Assembly (NCBI RefSeq): GCF_022179225.1
Contig: NZ_BPQL01000117.1
Location: 1-45,072 of the forward strand
Direction of reading: 5' to 3'
Length of the DNA stretch: 45,072 nt
DNA from: Methylobacterium goesingense
Lineage (GTDB): Bacteria > Pseudomonadota > Alphaproteobacteria > Rhizobiales > Beijerinckiaceae
Shown here: positions 1 to 15,319 of the stretch, one piece after another
How positions within the stretch are numbered: position 1 is the stretch's first letter
Layout: the number at the start of each line of letters is the position of its first letter
Made by a program: the position numbers and the translations under genes
The notes under the pieces: generated by a model
Database searches by the model: none
What the model saw: only the letters and a program-made list of their open reading frames with translations
What the model was told of the DNA's origin: nothing

Positions 1-43
1 CGCAGGTCTCCATCGCGGTTTCCGACCGCGATGGAGACCTGCG
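1..43. repeat. Perfect 19-bp inverted repeat at the window edge
   Basis: Bases 1-19 are the exact reverse complement of bases 25-43, with a 5-base spacer (TTCCG, 20-24). The left arm starts at the very first base. A perfect foldback exactly at a sequence end is typical of an assembly or library artefact. If so, bases 1 to about 24 do not reflect the genome. It lies inside the 3' part of a glycosyltransferase gene and keeps that frame open, so a genuine repeat cannot be excluded. Confidence 0.85.
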
Positions 44-749
44 GGCAGTGGCGCACCCGGCCACCATGCGCCCTGACCCGCGAGACCAGGGCATTATCCT
101 CGCCGCAGGCGATGGCGGGCAGCCCACCCACGGCACGGTAGAGGTCCGCCCGCAGGCACAGGCTCGCTGCGACGTGGTCGCCGTGCCGCGGCGCCGGATC
201 ATGGGCCGGGGGATCGAGCTGATCCTCGAGTGCGCGGACGGACGACCAGTATTCCTCGATTCTCAGGTGCAGCATGCGCAGGGCTGGGTCCTGACTCGGT
301 GAGTCCGCCTGGAGCACGAGCCGTCCGCCTACCATTTCGGCGTTGCGCAGGGCGCGCAGGTTGGCCCGTACCCAGTCCGGCGGCGCGACCGCGTCCGCAT
401 CCGTGCTGAGAAGGACACCGTCCGTGACGCCTTCCCTGGCGAGCCACGCGACACCCTCGTCGAGGGAGCGCCGGCGCGCAGTCCCGACATGGGCCTCGGG
501 CGCCGGGATGGCGGCCTCGATCACCCGGAGTTCCAGGCTCTCGGTGACGCCTTCGCGCACCATGCCGGCGAGTACCGCCACCGTCGCATCAGTGCAGTTG
601 TTGGCGAGCACGACGACCCGCAGGCGGGTGCCGTCGCCGTCCCCGATCTGCGCGGCGAGGGAGCGGATCAGATGCGGCAGCGCCTCGGCCTCGTTGCGGA
701 CGGGCACGCAGACGACGGCCCGGCCGAAGGACAGGTCCGGCTCACGCAT
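1..749 (-). CDS. Glycosyltransferase family 2, C-terminally truncated
   Basis: Read on the minus strand from the ATG at 749, the frame stays open to the window edge, so the C-terminus is missing. The start MREPDLSFGRAVVCVPVRNE is the usual GT2 nucleotide-binding beginning (V-P-V-R-N-E). Further on are a D-x-D region (LLSTDADAVAPPDW) and a GEDN segment that fit the metal and acceptor sites of GT-A enzymes. The family transfers a sugar from a nucleotide sugar to an acceptor in the cytoplasm; the acceptor cannot be told here. Its ATG overlaps the stop of the upstream GT4 gene by 8 bases, so the two are probably translationally coupled. The last 20 or so bases at the window edge fall in the suspect foldback, so the final residues are unreliable. 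Confidence 0.82.
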   Translation of the reverse strand, partial: MREPDLSFGRAVVCVPVRNEAEALPHLIRSLAAQIGDGDGTRLRVVVLANNCTDATVAVLAGMVREGVTESLELRVIEAAIPAPEAHVGTARRRSLDEGVAWLAREGVTDGVLLSTDADAVAPPDWVRANLRALRNAEMVGGRLVLQADSPSQDPALRMLHLRIEEYWSSVRALEDQLDPPAHDPAPRHGDHVAASLCLRADLYRAVGGLPAIACGEDNALVSRVRAHGGRVRHCPQVSIAVGNRDGDL

Positions 750-1824
750 TGCTGACACGGGCCGCGATGGCCGCGCGGGCGGCGCGCTGCAACTCGATTT
801 CGTAGAGGTCCTCGTAGCGGTCCGTCATGGTGCTGGCGTCGAAGAGGTGCTCGGCCCGGCGTCGGCAATCGGCTCGGTTCAGGCGGATGGCGCGGGTTAC
901 CGCCCGCCCGAGATCGGCCACGTCGTCGGCCTCCGCCAGCACGCCGGAGGACGCATCCAGGATGTCGGGAATGGCACCGCGCCGGAAGGCGGCAACGGGC
1001 GTTCCGCAAGCGAGAAACTCGGCAAGCACGAGGCCGAAGGGCTCCTCCCAGCGCGGCGTGCACAGGGCGACATGCGCTTCGCCGACCCGCCGGGCGAGAT
1101 CGTCATGCCCGAGATGCCCGAGATAGGTGATGTCGTCGCCGAGGCGGGGCGCGATTTCGCTGTCCCAGTAGGCCGGGTTCGAGCGTGGTCCGGCAAACTT
1201 CAGGGGCAACCCGGCGGCGCGTGCGGCATCGATGGCGAGGTGCGGCCCCTTCTCCGGCACGAGGCGCCCCATCCAGATGGCGTGGGGGGCGCCCACCGGC
1301 CGTGCGGAATACGCGAAGGCGTCGAGGTCGATGCCGTTGCCGATCACCTGCGGCTCGCCAATCAGATCACGCCACTCCCGCGCCAGGGAGGGCGACACGG
1401 CCGCGAAGGTCATGTCGCGGGCTCTGGCCCGGACGCCCCTCACGAAGGGCTCGAAGGGAGGTGTATGCAGTGCGGTCACCATCGGCACCGCGAGTTCGCC
1501 GGCCCGGAGCAGCGGCAGATAGTGCAAGCTGTTGTTGTGCACGAAATCGTAGCCGCCGGCAGCGACCGCATCCATGATCCGCACATAGGCCGCGTGCTCG
1601 GCGGCGTCGATCCGAGCCTCGGATACGTCGTCGAAGGCGCAGCCAGTGGGGGCGCAGACCGAAACCAGATCGAATTCCCCGCCAGAGCCCTCCGAGGCGT
1701 AGAGCGTGACCGCGTGGCCTCGAGCCTGAAGTGCGGATGCGAGCAAATGCGTATGCATCTCCAACCCTCCCGAGAACGGTTGAGCGATCGGGAACTTGAG
1801 ATGCGCGATGATGGCGATCTTCAC
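742..1824 (-). CDS. Glycosyltransferase family 4 (GT-B fold)
   Basis: The protein begins V/MKIAIIAHLKFPIAQPFSGG, with the glycine-rich N-terminal loop of GT4 enzymes that act on lipid- or polysaccharide-linked acceptors. The C-terminal half holds IWMGRLVPEKGPHLAI and the E-x7-E nucleotide-sugar signature EEPFGLVLAE. I chose the GTG at 1824 (360 residues) because the family starts at this beta strand. An in-frame ATG at 1920 would add 32 residues without family character, and neither start has a strong ribosome-binding site. The gene overlaps the GT2 gene downstream by 8 bases and forms a two-gene unit with it. The pairing of GT4 and GT2 suggests synthesis of a surface glycan or glycolipid; the product is unknown. 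Confidence 0.85.
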   Translation of the reverse strand: MKIAIIAHLKFPIAQPFSGGLEMHTHLLASALQARGHAVTLYASEGSGGEFDLVSVCAPTGCAFDDVSEARIDAAEHAAYVRIMDAVAAGGYDFVHNNSLHYLPLLRAGELAVPMVTALHTPPFEPFVRGVRARARDMTFAAVSPSLAREWRDLIGEPQVIGNGIDLDAFAYSARPVGAPHAIWMGRLVPEKGPHLAIDAARAAGLPLKFAGPRSNPAYWDSEIAPRLGDDITYLGHLGHDDLARRVGEAHVALCTPRWEEPFGLVLAEFLACGTPVAAFRRGAIPDILDASSGVLAEADDVADLGRAVTRAIRLNRADCRRRAEHLFDASTMTDRYEDLYEIELQRAARAAIAARVSNA

Positions 1825-1920
1825 GGGATACGGATCACGGACGTTCGAGAAGAGGGAGGCGCCGGGCAGTTCGAAGACCCAGCGGCGAGCGCCGATGCCA
1901 GGGAGCATCGACGCAGTCAC

Positions 1921-2916
1921 GAGGCCATCTCAATCCACAACGTAACGTGAACAAATGCGTGGCTTCTGCGTCTTGGTGTATCACGAACCAAACTTCGCCA
2001 CGACGAGAAACGAAGTTTGTGTCGTGTTCACCGCGGTCAGCCTCACGCGGTGCGATGCTTCCGTGTTCATAGTGACGCCGCTGTGGAGCACGTGTCGTTC
2101 CTCATGATCTCCAAAGGAACGGCGGCGCTCGACGTGGGAGGCTTTCGCCATCACGCGGATGCGAGGCTTAAGTGATGGTAAATATTGCGTACGGACTGAC
2201 AAGCGTATTCTAACGATACGACTGGACAATCATCGGATTTATAAGGCTACAGGCTCACCTGAGAAGTCTGACAGATCTACTCGGCCTTTTCCCGTCGGGC
2301 TCCCTATCCATCGCAGTCCCCCACTCTCGGCGGCACTGCCGATTGCCGGTAGAAGCATGACGGGTCGACGGTCGAGGCCGGTTCGATCGGCACCGGCTTG
2401 TCCATCGCCAAGCTGAAGGCTCCTGACTCTAAAGGTGCGCGTAGCTAGATGGTTTCGAGTCGAAAAACTTCCTGAACCAATGTTGTGAGGCAGAGAGGAA
2501 GGAACTCCCTGGCTTCCCAGAAGATCACGAATAATTGATTTTGTGAAAAATTACCGAACGCAGGAATGATGTGGCATTTCCGCTGCACTTGCATGGTTTG
2601 ACTGAATTAATGCATTTGCGTCAGAGCCGAATGTGAAGGCCGCGTGCTTGTTTAACTGATTTTTTCATATTCAACAAAATTCATTTTTATGTTATCTGGT
2701 ATCACATATTTTCTGCACTTCATTTATCCGAGCGCATGAATTTTGCGGCAATTAATTTTATTATACTAATACCGGATCTTATCATGTTTGGTCTATTTCT
2801 TATCACTGCTCAATTATTGCCACGCCCTTATCAATCCGCCATCCGAGGATTGGTCTCAATAAACGACTTGTTTTCAATTGAGGCGTACGTATCGCGTGGG
2901 GAGGTACCGTGGCTTC
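1921..2916. other. Gene-poor interval, AT-rich in its second half
   Basis: About 1 kb between the minus-strand glycosyltransferases and the plus-strand HD-GYP gene. No open frame here has recognisable protein character or a ribosome-binding site. By hand count 2641-2820 is about 31% G+C, against roughly two thirds G+C in the surrounding genes. It presumably holds the divergent promoters for both sides. The low G+C may reflect foreign or decayed DNA, or a site for an AT-binding regulator. Confidence 0.6.
1989..2019. repeat. Inverted repeat (9-bp arms, 13-base spacer)
   Basis: CAAACTTCG at 1989-1997 is repeated inverted as CGAAGTTTG at 2011-2019. It lies upstream of the GT4 gene, which reads to the left, so it could be an operator or a hairpin in a leader. 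No regulator can be named. Confidence 0.4.
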
Positions 2917-3972
2917 ATGCAACAGAGCGCCATCTTTCTGCTGACGGACCGACCGGATCGAAGCGCCGCGCTGGAAACGTTGATCAGGACGATCGGACCC
3001 TGCGAGGTGTTCGCGACCGGCGAGGACCGGGCTGTTCGCGCTGCGCCCCGTGCCGTCGTTTCCGATCTGACTCTGAGCCGGCGCGAGGCCGTGAATCGCG
3101 TGCGCGCGCTCGTGCCTCACGGAAAGGCCGCCACGATCCCGCTCCTCTGCCTGCTGCGCTCGACCTCCGACCAGGACCTCCGTATGGCGCGCGATCTCGG
3201 CGCGACCGTCTGCTTCCCGGCCTATACGGCGCCGCACATCGTCGTTCAGGCGCTCCTCGATCAGATCGCCTCGCCTGAGTCCGATTCGGTGGCCGAGCCG
3301 GTGCTTCGCGGCATCTCTCAGGCGACCGAGGTCCTCACCGGCCTGTTCGACGGCGTTCGCGACGGCGGCACGATTGACCTGCCAAGCGTCGATGCGGGGC
3401 TCGACCCGATCCTGTCCGCCGTGCGCGAGGGCGGGTTGACGCGCTGGCTCGAGACGGTCTGGACCCACGACGACGCGACCTATCAGCATTGCCTGCTCGT
3501 GGCCGGCGTGGCGGCGCAGTTCGTGCTGCACCTCGGCTTTCGCGCGGAGGATCGCGAGCATTTCGTGCGCGCCGCCCTCCTGCACGATGTCGGTAAGGCG
3601 CGCATCCCCCGCGAGATTCTGAACAAGCCGGGGCGGCTCGACGCGGACGAGACCGCGATCATGCGGCGCCACCCGGTCATCGGGTACGATATCCTGAAGG
3701 AAAGCGGCTGTGATGTCGCCACCCTCGGCGCCGTCCGCCACCATCACGAGATGCTGGACGGCTCGGGCTATCCGGATGGGCTCGTCGGCGCGGAAATCAG
3801 CGACACCGTCCGCCTGCTGACGATCTGCGACATCTACGCGGCGTTGACCGAGCGCCGTTCCTACAAGCCCCCTATGCCGGCCCGGGACGCTATCGCGATC
3901 CTGGAAGGCATGACCGGCAAGCTTGAGATGGGACTGGTCCGCCACTTTGGCGACGCGATGATCGCCGCCTGA
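2917..3972 (+). CDS. HD-GYP domain protein with receiver-like N-terminus
   Basis: This 351-residue protein has a receiver-like N-terminal half (about 4-118) and a C-terminal HD-GYP domain (about 180-350), a cyclic-di-GMP phosphodiesterase fold. The metal-site residues are present: H191, H223-D224 (LLHDVGKARIP), H252, the HHH run near 275-277 and D305. The signature reads DGSGYPDGL at 281-289, so the GYP tripeptide is intact. In the receiver half, VSDLTL carries an aspartate at about 50 where the phosphoacceptor would be, but the acidic pair near the N-terminus is weak (TDRPDR), so phosphorylation is uncertain. I chose the ATG at 2917, preceded by GGGGAGG 12 bases upstream. A TTG at 2878 is possible but gives an atypical extension. 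The product probably lowers c-di-GMP; its input signal is unknown. Confidence 0.88.
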   Translation: MQQSAIFLLTDRPDRSAALETLIRTIGPCEVFATGEDRAVRAAPRAVVSDLTLSRREAVNRVRALVPHGKAATIPLLCLLRSTSDQDLRMARDLGATVCFPAYTAPHIVVQALLDQIASPESDSVAEPVLRGISQATEVLTGLFDGVRDGGTIDLPSVDAGLDPILSAVREGGLTRWLETVWTHDDATYQHCLLVAGVAAQFVLHLGFRAEDREHFVRAALLHDVGKARIPREILNKPGRLDADETAIMRRHPVIGYDILKESGCDVATLGAVRHHHEMLDGSGYPDGLVGAEISDTVRLLTICDIYAALTERRSYKPPMPARDAIAILEGMTGKLEMGLVRHFGDAMIAA

Positions 3973-3988
3973 CATCCGCGCGATCGCG

Positions 3989-4030
3989 GGGCGCATCGAA
4001 TCGGTGCCGTGGCACCGACCCGATGCGCCC
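3989..4030. terminator. Bidirectional terminator hairpin
   Basis: GGGCGCATCG (3989-3998) pairs with CGATGCGCCC (4021-4030). Inside, TCGGTGCC (4001-4008) pairs with GGCACCGA (4011-4018), the two stems separated by a 2x2 internal loop. The hairpin fills the gap between two convergent genes and probably ends both transcripts. There is no clear T-run on either side. Confidence 0.75.
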
Positions 4031-4035
4031 GGATC

Positions 4036-5418
4036 TTACTCGGCGGCGTCGAGGCGCGGGCGCTCGACCGCGGTGCGCTCGCGCTTGACCAGTTCGGCGG
4101 TGAGGAACGCCACTTCGAGGGCCTGCTCCGCGTTGAGCCTGGGATCGCAGTAGGTGTGGTAGCGGTCCTGCAGGTCCTCGGCCGAGAGTGCCCGGGCGCC
4201 GCCGGTGCATTCGGTGACGTCCTTGCCGGTCATTTCCAGATGGATGCCGCCTGCGACCGTACCCTCGGCGCGGTGAACACCGAAGAAGCCCTCGATCTCC
4301 TGCATCACGCGCTCGAACGGTCGCGTCTTGTAGCCGCCGGCCGAGATCGTGTTGCCGTGCATGGGATCGCAGACCCAGACCACGTTGCGTCCCTCGCGCT
4401 CGACGGCACGAATCAGCCCCGGCAGGTGGTCGCCGACCTTGTCGGCGCCGAACCGGCAGATCAGCGTCAGCCGCCCGGCCTCGTTGGCCGGATTGAGCTG
4501 ATCCACGAGCCGGATCAGGCCCTCGGCGGACATCGACGGTCCGCATTTGAGGCCGATCGGGTTCTTGATCCCGCGAGCATATTCCACGTGGGCGTGGTCC
4601 GGCTGCCGCGTGCGGTCGCCGATCCACAGCATGTGGCCCGAGGTGGCGTACCAGTCGCCGCTCGTCGAATCGACGCGGGTGAGCGCCTCCTCGTAGCCGA
4701 GCAGCAGGGCCTCGTGGCTCGTGTAGAAATCCGTCGTTCGGACTTCCTGGTGCGTCTCCGGGTTGATGCCGATGGCCCGCATGAAGTCGAGCGTCTCGGT
4801 CATCCGCTCGGCGCAGTCGGCGTAATGCGAGGATTGGGGCGAATCCTTCACGAAGCCGAGCATCCAGCGGTGCGAGTTCTCCAGGTTGGCGTAGCCGCCG
4901 GTGGCGAAGGCGCGCAGGAGGTTGAGCGTCGCCGCCGATTGGCGGTACGCCTCGAGCTGACGGCGCGGATCGGGCACCCGCGCCTCTTCCGTGAAGGTAA
5001 GCCCGTTGACGATGTCGCCGCGGTAGCTCGGCAGCGTCACGCCCCCAATCGATTCGGTGGGCGAGGAACGCGGCTTGGCGAACTGTCCGGCGATGCGGCC
5101 GACCTTCACCACGGGCGAACCGCCCGCGAAGGTGAGAACGAGCGCCATCTGCAGGAACACGCGGAAGAAATCGCGGATGTTGTCGGCCGAATGCTCGTCG
5201 AAGCTCTCGGCGCAGTCTCCGCCCTGAAGGAGGAAGGCGTCGCCGGTAGAGACACGGGCCAGCGCCGACTTCAGCTTGCGCGCCTCACCTGCAAAAACCA
5301 GCGGCGGAAAGCTCGCGAGCTGCGACTCGACCGATTCAAGGGCGGCGGGATCCGGATAGGCGGGCACCTGCTGGATCGGCAGGTTTCGCCAGGTCTTCGG
5401 TGTCCAACGCTCGGCCAT
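4036..5418 (-). CDS. Class II 3-deoxy-7-phosphoheptulonate (DAHP) synthase
   Basis: This enzyme condenses phosphoenolpyruvate with erythrose 4-phosphate in the first step of the shikimate pathway. The 460-residue protein matches the plant/class II type: [19 protein letters not shown] at the start, [14 protein letters not shown] (metal Cys), [14 protein letters not shown] (substrate binding), [11 protein letters not shown] (metal His), [15 protein letters not shown] (metal Glu) and YCDPRLN (metal Asp). All four Mn ligands of the family are therefore present. The ATG at 5418 is preceded by GGAG at a good distance; an earlier in-frame start at 5592 would only add non-conserved residues. It is a single gene, 201 bases downstream of fdh4B on the same strand, and ends at the shared hairpin with the HD-GYP gene. 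Confidence 0.95.
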   Translation of the reverse strand: MAERWTPKTWRNLPIQQVPAYPDPAALESVESQLASFPPLVFAGEARKLKSALARVSTGDAFLLQGGDCAESFDEHSADNIRDFFRVFLQMALVLTFAGGSPVVKVGRIAGQFAKPRSSPTESIGGVTLPSYRGDIVNGLTFTEEARVPDPRRQLEAYRQSAATLNLLRAFATGGYANLENSHRWMLGFVKDSPQSSHYADCAERMTETLDFMRAIGINPETHQEVRTTDFYTSHEALLLGYEEALTRVDSTSGDWYATSGHMLWIGDRTRQPDHAHVEYARGIKNPIGLKCGPSMSAEGLIRLVDQLNPANEAGRLTLICRFGADKVGDHLPGLIRAVEREGRNVVWVCDPMHGNTISAGGYKTRPFERVMQEIEGFFGVHRAEGTVAGGIHLEMTGKDVTECTGGARALSAEDLQDRYHTYCDPRLNAEQALEVAFLTAELVKRERTAVERPRLDAAE

Positions 5419-5619
5419 GGTCGTCTCCGTTCCGCCTTTCGGTCGGCTCCGCGCAGGCGGAAGGCCCCACGGAGAAGGGCGGCTTATAGAGCGGTTCTCT
5501 GGCGGATGCGAGAGAGGGCCGGAAGCTGACAGGCATTCGCGCGACGCTCGGCATCCCGCCTTGGCTGGATCGACCGGCGATCCCAACTCCACACGCTACG
5601 AAGTCCCGCGTGGATGCGT

Positions 5620-5940
5620 TCAGTCTCCGGCGGGATCTCCGTCCTCGATGGCGATGCCATGCTCGGAGAGGATCCAGAAGATCGCCTCCAGGTCCTCGGC
5701 GGTCACGTCACGCGGGGGCAGCGCCTCCTCCAGGTCCTCGTAGGTCAGGCGACGCTGCCGCTGCGCCTCGGCCTTGGCCAGAAGTACGTCCACCACCAGG
5801 CGCATGTCGTCGGGCAGCCCGTCGTGGCTCGGGCTCCGATCGTTCGAGACCGGATGCAGCGCTTGCGCGAGCATCCGGTCGATGATGGCCTGGCGGCGCT
5901 CATGGGCGTCGCGGTCATGGGCGTCGTCGGAGCGTTCCAT
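5620..5940 (-). CDS. fdh4B: Small sigma-70 region 1.1-like protein (Fdh4B-type)
   Basis: A 106-residue acidic protein starting just downstream of the FDH4 alpha-subunit gene (64-base gap, same strand). Its C-terminal half, about 60-98, reads RLTYEDLEEALPPRDVTAED followed by LEAIFWILSEHGIAIED. This is the pattern of region 1.1 of primary sigma factors (L-T-Y-x-E-L, L-P, then I-x-x-I, L-x-E-x-G-I). No other sigma region is present. In M. extorquens AM1 a small ORF downstream of fdh4A, named fdh4B, was reported to be needed for formate oxidation. The position here fits that gene, and that match is the basis for the symbol. Whether it aids enzyme assembly or acts on RNA polymerase cannot be read from the sequence. 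Confidence 0.8.
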   Translation of the reverse strand: MERSDDAHDRDAHERRQAIIDRMLAQALHPVSNDRSPSHDGLPDDMRLVVDVLLAKAEAQRQRRLTYEDLEEALPPRDVTAEDLEAIFWILSEHGIAIEDGDPAGD

Positions 5941-6004
5941 GCTCCGATTATGGGTCGGTGGCGCCGGCCGTCGAGGGGAGTGGCTCCGGAAAACCGCGCC
6001 GGCG

Positions 6005-8320
6005 TCAATCGGCGACGGCGATCGGCGTCCCCTTCCGGATACGCACCGGGATTGCCTTGGCGGCCGGCGTCATGGCCTGCGCGTCGTAATGCCAGAGCGG
6101 AATCAAGGCGTTGAGTTCGGGGTAGTAGCCGCCGACATTACCCTCGGGAATGTTGTACTGGATCACCCGCAGGCCGCTGACCTCCCGCACGAATTCGTCG
6201 TCGGCCTCGGCGGAGAGATCCACGGTCTCGCCATCGCTGAGCCCGAGCCGCTCCACGTCGTTGACGTTCATGAACAGCACCATCCGGGTGCCCTTCACGC
6301 CACGGAAGCGATCGTCGTAGCCGTAGACGGTGGTGTTGAACTGGTCGTTGGAGCGCAGCGTGATCAGGTCGAGCACGTCGCGGCGATTGCTGCGCATGTC
6401 CGGGTCGGCCTCCAGCCCGCCCGGGACGGTGAAATTGGCTTTGCCGGTCTCCGTATCCCACTTGCGGTCGCGGGCCGCGAGGGGCTTGTGCAGGCCGCCG
6501 GGCTGGAACATCCGTCCGTTCAGATCGTGGAACACGTCCGGATAGGTCGCTTCGATCGCGTCGCGGACACGGGCGTAGTCCCCGACCCAGCCGTCCCAAT
6601 CCACCTTCGGGTTCGGCGGCAGCAGGGCCTTGGCCATTTCGGCGACGATCCAGGGCTCCGACCGCACCCCGTCGCTGACGGGCTTGGTCTGGCCACGCGA
6701 GCCGTGGAAGCAGGAGGTCGAATCCTCCATCGAGACCGCCTGTGGTCCGCTCGCCTGCACGTCGACCTCGATGCGTCCGAGGCAAGGGAGGATGTAAGAG
6801 ACCGCGCCATGGACGAGATGCGAGCGGTTGAGCTTGGTCGAGATCTGCACCGAGAGGCGTAAGGCGCGCCAAGCCTCCTCCATGCGGACCGTATCGGGCA
6901 CGGCACGGACGAAATTGCCCCCGAGACCGATGAACGCCTTCACATCGCGGGAGATGATGCCCTCGCAGGCCTCGACGGTGTTGTGGCCCTTCTCTCGCGG
7001 CGGCTCGAACCCGTAGAGTTCCTTCAACTTGTCCAGCGGCGCCAGTTCCGGCTTCTCCGTGATGCCGACGGTGCGCTGACCCTGCACGTTGGAATGCCCG
7101 CGCACCGGGCAGAGGCCGGCCCCAGGGCGGCCGACATTGCCGCGCAGGAGCATGAGGTTGACGAGCATCTGCACGCCCTCGGTGCCACGGCGGTGCTGCG
7201 TGAGGCCCATGCCGTAAACCGCGATCACCGAACGAGCGCGCCCATAGACGGTGGCGGCCGCTTCCAGCGCTTCGCGGGTCAGCCCCGAGCGCGCCTCGAT
7301 CTCCGCCCAGCCCTGGGAATCGCAGAAGGCGACGAACTCGCGGAAGCCGTGCGTGTGCTCCGCGATGAAATCGACGTCGAGGATGCGCGGGCGCCCGACC
7401 TCCATGGCCTCGCGGTCGGCGGCGATCAGGACCTTGCACATCCCGGTGATCGCCGCGAGGTCTCCGCCCGCCTTGACCTGATGGTACTGCGTCGAGATCT
7501 CGGTCGAGGTCCGCGTCAGCATCTCGGTCGGCGATTGCGGGTTGGTGAAGCGCTCGAGGCCGCGCTCCCGCAGCGGGTTGAAGGTGATGATCGGAACGCG
7601 CCGCTTCCGTGCCTCCTGCAGGGGGTGGAGCATGCGGGGGGCGTTCGATCCGACATTCTGGCCGAAGAACAGGATCAGATCGGTGGACTCGAAGTCCTCC
7701 AGGATCGTGGTGCCGACCGGCGACCCGATCGACGATTTGAGGCCGACCGAGGTCGGCTCGTGGCACATGTTCGAGGAATCGGGCAGGTTGTTGGTGCCGT
7801 GCATGCGCGCCATCAGCGCGTACATGTACGATGTCTCCAGGGAAGCACGGCCCGACGTGTAGTAGACCACCGCATTCGGATCGAGGGCGCGCAACTCGCG
7901 GCCGATCTCGGCGAACGCGTCTTCCCACGTCACCGGCATGTAGCGGTCGCTGGCCGGGTCGTAGCGGAGCGGGTGGGTCAGCCGGCCCTTCTCTTCGAGG
8001 GCGTAGTCCGTCCAGGTGAGAAGTTCGGTCACCGAATGGCGGGCGAAGAAATCCGGCCCGACGCGCTTGGCAGTCTGCTCCCAGACGGTCGCCTTGGCGC
8101 CGTTCTCGCAATATTCGAAGGTATTGGGCTTGGCCGGCTTCGACCAGGCGCAGGACGTGCACATGAAGCCGTCGGGCTTGTTCTGCTTCAACAGCAGGGC
8201 CGCGCCCGAGACCGGAATCTGCTCTCGCGTCAGGATCTCGGCCAGGGAGCCTGCCGAACCCCAGCCCCCCGCCGGGCCCTCATAGGGTTCGATCTTGGGT
8301 TCGGCCATCGGCTTGGTCAT
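6005..8320 (-). CDS. fdh4A: FdhF/YdeP-type molybdopterin oxidoreductase, formate dehydrogenase 4 alpha subunit
   Basis: A 771-residue molybdopterin oxidoreductase of the YdeP branch. The N-terminus has C54-x2-C57 and C71 (MCTSCAW ... [13 protein letters not shown]), the cluster-binding region of this branch. The probable metal-ligand Cys is C186, followed by H187, in [14 protein letters not shown], matching the Cys-His pair of formate dehydrogenases. The motif [20 protein letters not shown] and the C-terminal molydopterin-dinucleotide-binding domain (about 640-765) are typical. It lacks the ferredoxin-like clusters of the Fds alpha subunit encoded at 17520-20381. In M. extorquens AM1 the homologous FDH4 is important for formate oxidation during methanol growth; its electron acceptor is not shown by the sequence. 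The fdh4B gene follows, and the gltBD genes lie upstream beyond a stem-loop. Confidence 0.88.
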   Translation of the reverse strand: MTKPMAEPKIEPYEGPAGGWGSAGSLAEILTREQIPVSGAALLLKQNKPDGFMCTSCAWSKPAKPNTFEYCENGAKATVWEQTAKRVGPDFFARHSVTELLTWTDYALEEKGRLTHPLRYDPASDRYMPVTWEDAFAEIGRELRALDPNAVVYYTSGRASLETSYMYALMARMHGTNNLPDSSNMCHEPTSVGLKSSIGSPVGTTILEDFESTDLILFFGQNVGSNAPRMLHPLQEARKRRVPIITFNPLRERGLERFTNPQSPTEMLTRTSTEISTQYHQVKAGGDLAAITGMCKVLIAADREAMEVGRPRILDVDFIAEHTHGFREFVAFCDSQGWAEIEARSGLTREALEAAATVYGRARSVIAVYGMGLTQHRRGTEGVQMLVNLMLLRGNVGRPGAGLCPVRGHSNVQGQRTVGITEKPELAPLDKLKELYGFEPPREKGHNTVEACEGIISRDVKAFIGLGGNFVRAVPDTVRMEEAWRALRLSVQISTKLNRSHLVHGAVSYILPCLGRIEVDVQASGPQAVSMEDSTSCFHGSRGQTKPVSDGVRSEPWIVAEMAKALLPPNPKVDWDGWVGDYARVRDAIEATYPDVFHDLNGRMFQPGGLHKPLAARDRKWDTETGKANFTVPGGLEADPDMRSNRRDVLDLITLRSNDQFNTTVYGYDDRFRGVKGTRMVLFMNVNDVERLGLSDGETVDLSAEADDEFVREVSGLRVIQYNIPEGNVGGYYPELNALIPLWHYDAQAMTPAAKAIPVRIRKGTPIAVAD

Positions 8321-8378
8321 GCGCGGGTCCAGACGTGAGTCGTGTCAGGACGGCAATCATGCGCGGGGCCGGCGTGTT

Positions 8379-8411
8379 CCGGACTGCGACCGCGCGGCAG
8401 TCGCAGTCCGG
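8379..8411 (-). terminator. 12-bp stem-loop after gltD
   Basis: CCGGACTGCGAC (8379-8390) pairs perfectly with GTCGCAGTCCGG (8400-8411) around a 9-base loop. It begins 12 bases beyond the gltD stop on the minus strand and probably ends the gltBD transcript before fdh4A. No T-run follows, so it may only attenuate or protect the 3' end. Confidence 0.6.
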
Positions 8412-8423
8412 GCGGACGTCGCG

Positions 8424-9854
<1,431 letters not shown>

Positions 9855-9980
9855 CGTCTGATCGTCTTTCGCGAGTCTGTCTGATCCGTCGCGCGGATGG
9901 CGGCCGGATCGGCCTGTTCCGCTCTCATCCAGCGGACCGGCATCTTCGCCGATCCGCCACTTCCGTCAGTGTCGCAGGCT

Positions 9981-14696
<4,716 letters not shown>

Positions 14697-15319
14697 CCTT
14701 CGCCTTCGACCTGCCCGCATGCGAGCATGTTTCATGCCCAGGGGCCAAGGGGCCACCGGGTTTCGCGTCTCTCGACAGCGTCGGCTCTAAGCGGGTTCTT
14801 CGGTCAGAAGCGCCCGCTCCTCGCGGGCTCGACGCCGGCTTGGGTTTAAGCCGTGCGGGCCCGGATCGCCATATTGGCGACCGGCTTCGAATCTCGTTTG
14901 GTCGCCGGCAACGTCACCTGAGCGAGATCCCCACAGCCATCCGCGCAGGCGTCCTGCCGGAAATGGGACAGCCTTGCTGTCCTACCGGTGGAAAGTGACA
15001 GATTCTAATCGTTCCAGCAAGGGTGTGCCGGGACGCACATTGCGGTTTTCCAGCGCCTCGCCCCATCGAACGAACGCGATGTTGCCGCAGCCCCTCCGCG
15101 AGCGGAAATCCGCGCGGTCGGTCCGCCCGCCAATTCCGCCACGTCCGGCCCGCAATCTTGCCCCATTCCCACGCTCTATCGATACTGCCGAGCACAAGCG
15201 GCATGCGGGGTCGACAAAACCCGGCGGATCGTGACCGGGGGACCCGCGCCAACAGCTGGCCCCCGGACCGAACCCACTTTCGGAACCCGTCATCCATGGC
15301 TTTGTGTCGCAGGACGCTG
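14697..15319. other. Divergent intergenic region upstream of gltB
   Basis: About 620 bases between the minus-strand gltB start and the plus-strand secreted-protein gene. Open frames exist but show no protein character. The region should hold both promoters, but I could not pick one out. It contains one compact hairpin, described separately. Confidence 0.55.
14957..14988. repeat. Compact two-part hairpin
   Basis: GGACAGC (14966-14972) pairs with GCTGTCC (14976-14982) around a 3-base loop, and CCGG at 14957-14960 pairs with CCGG at 14985-14988 outside it. It lies between divergent genes, so it is not an obvious terminator. It could be an operator or a small dispersed repeat. Confidence 0.4.

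Noticed and set aside
343..1950. A 535-codon plus-strand frame opposite the glycosyltransferases
   Set aside because: No fold or motif can be seen. The minus strand has two recognised glycosyltransferases with an overlapping start and stop.
2168..2182. TTAA-N7-TAAA near the glycosyltransferase promoter
   Set aside because: One mismatch from the CtrA consensus in an AT-rich stretch is expected by chance.
2350..2450. A short stretch that reads STVEAGSIGTGLSIAKLKAP
   Set aside because: It looks protein-like for about 25 residues, but stops bound it on both sides and no family came to mind. It could be a gene remnant; the support is too thin.
2736..3278. A plus-strand frame with a hydrophobic start before the HD-GYP gene
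   Set aside because: Its hydrophobic residues come from AT-rich DNA, and the rest is the HD-GYP gene read out of frame. There is no ribosome-binding site.
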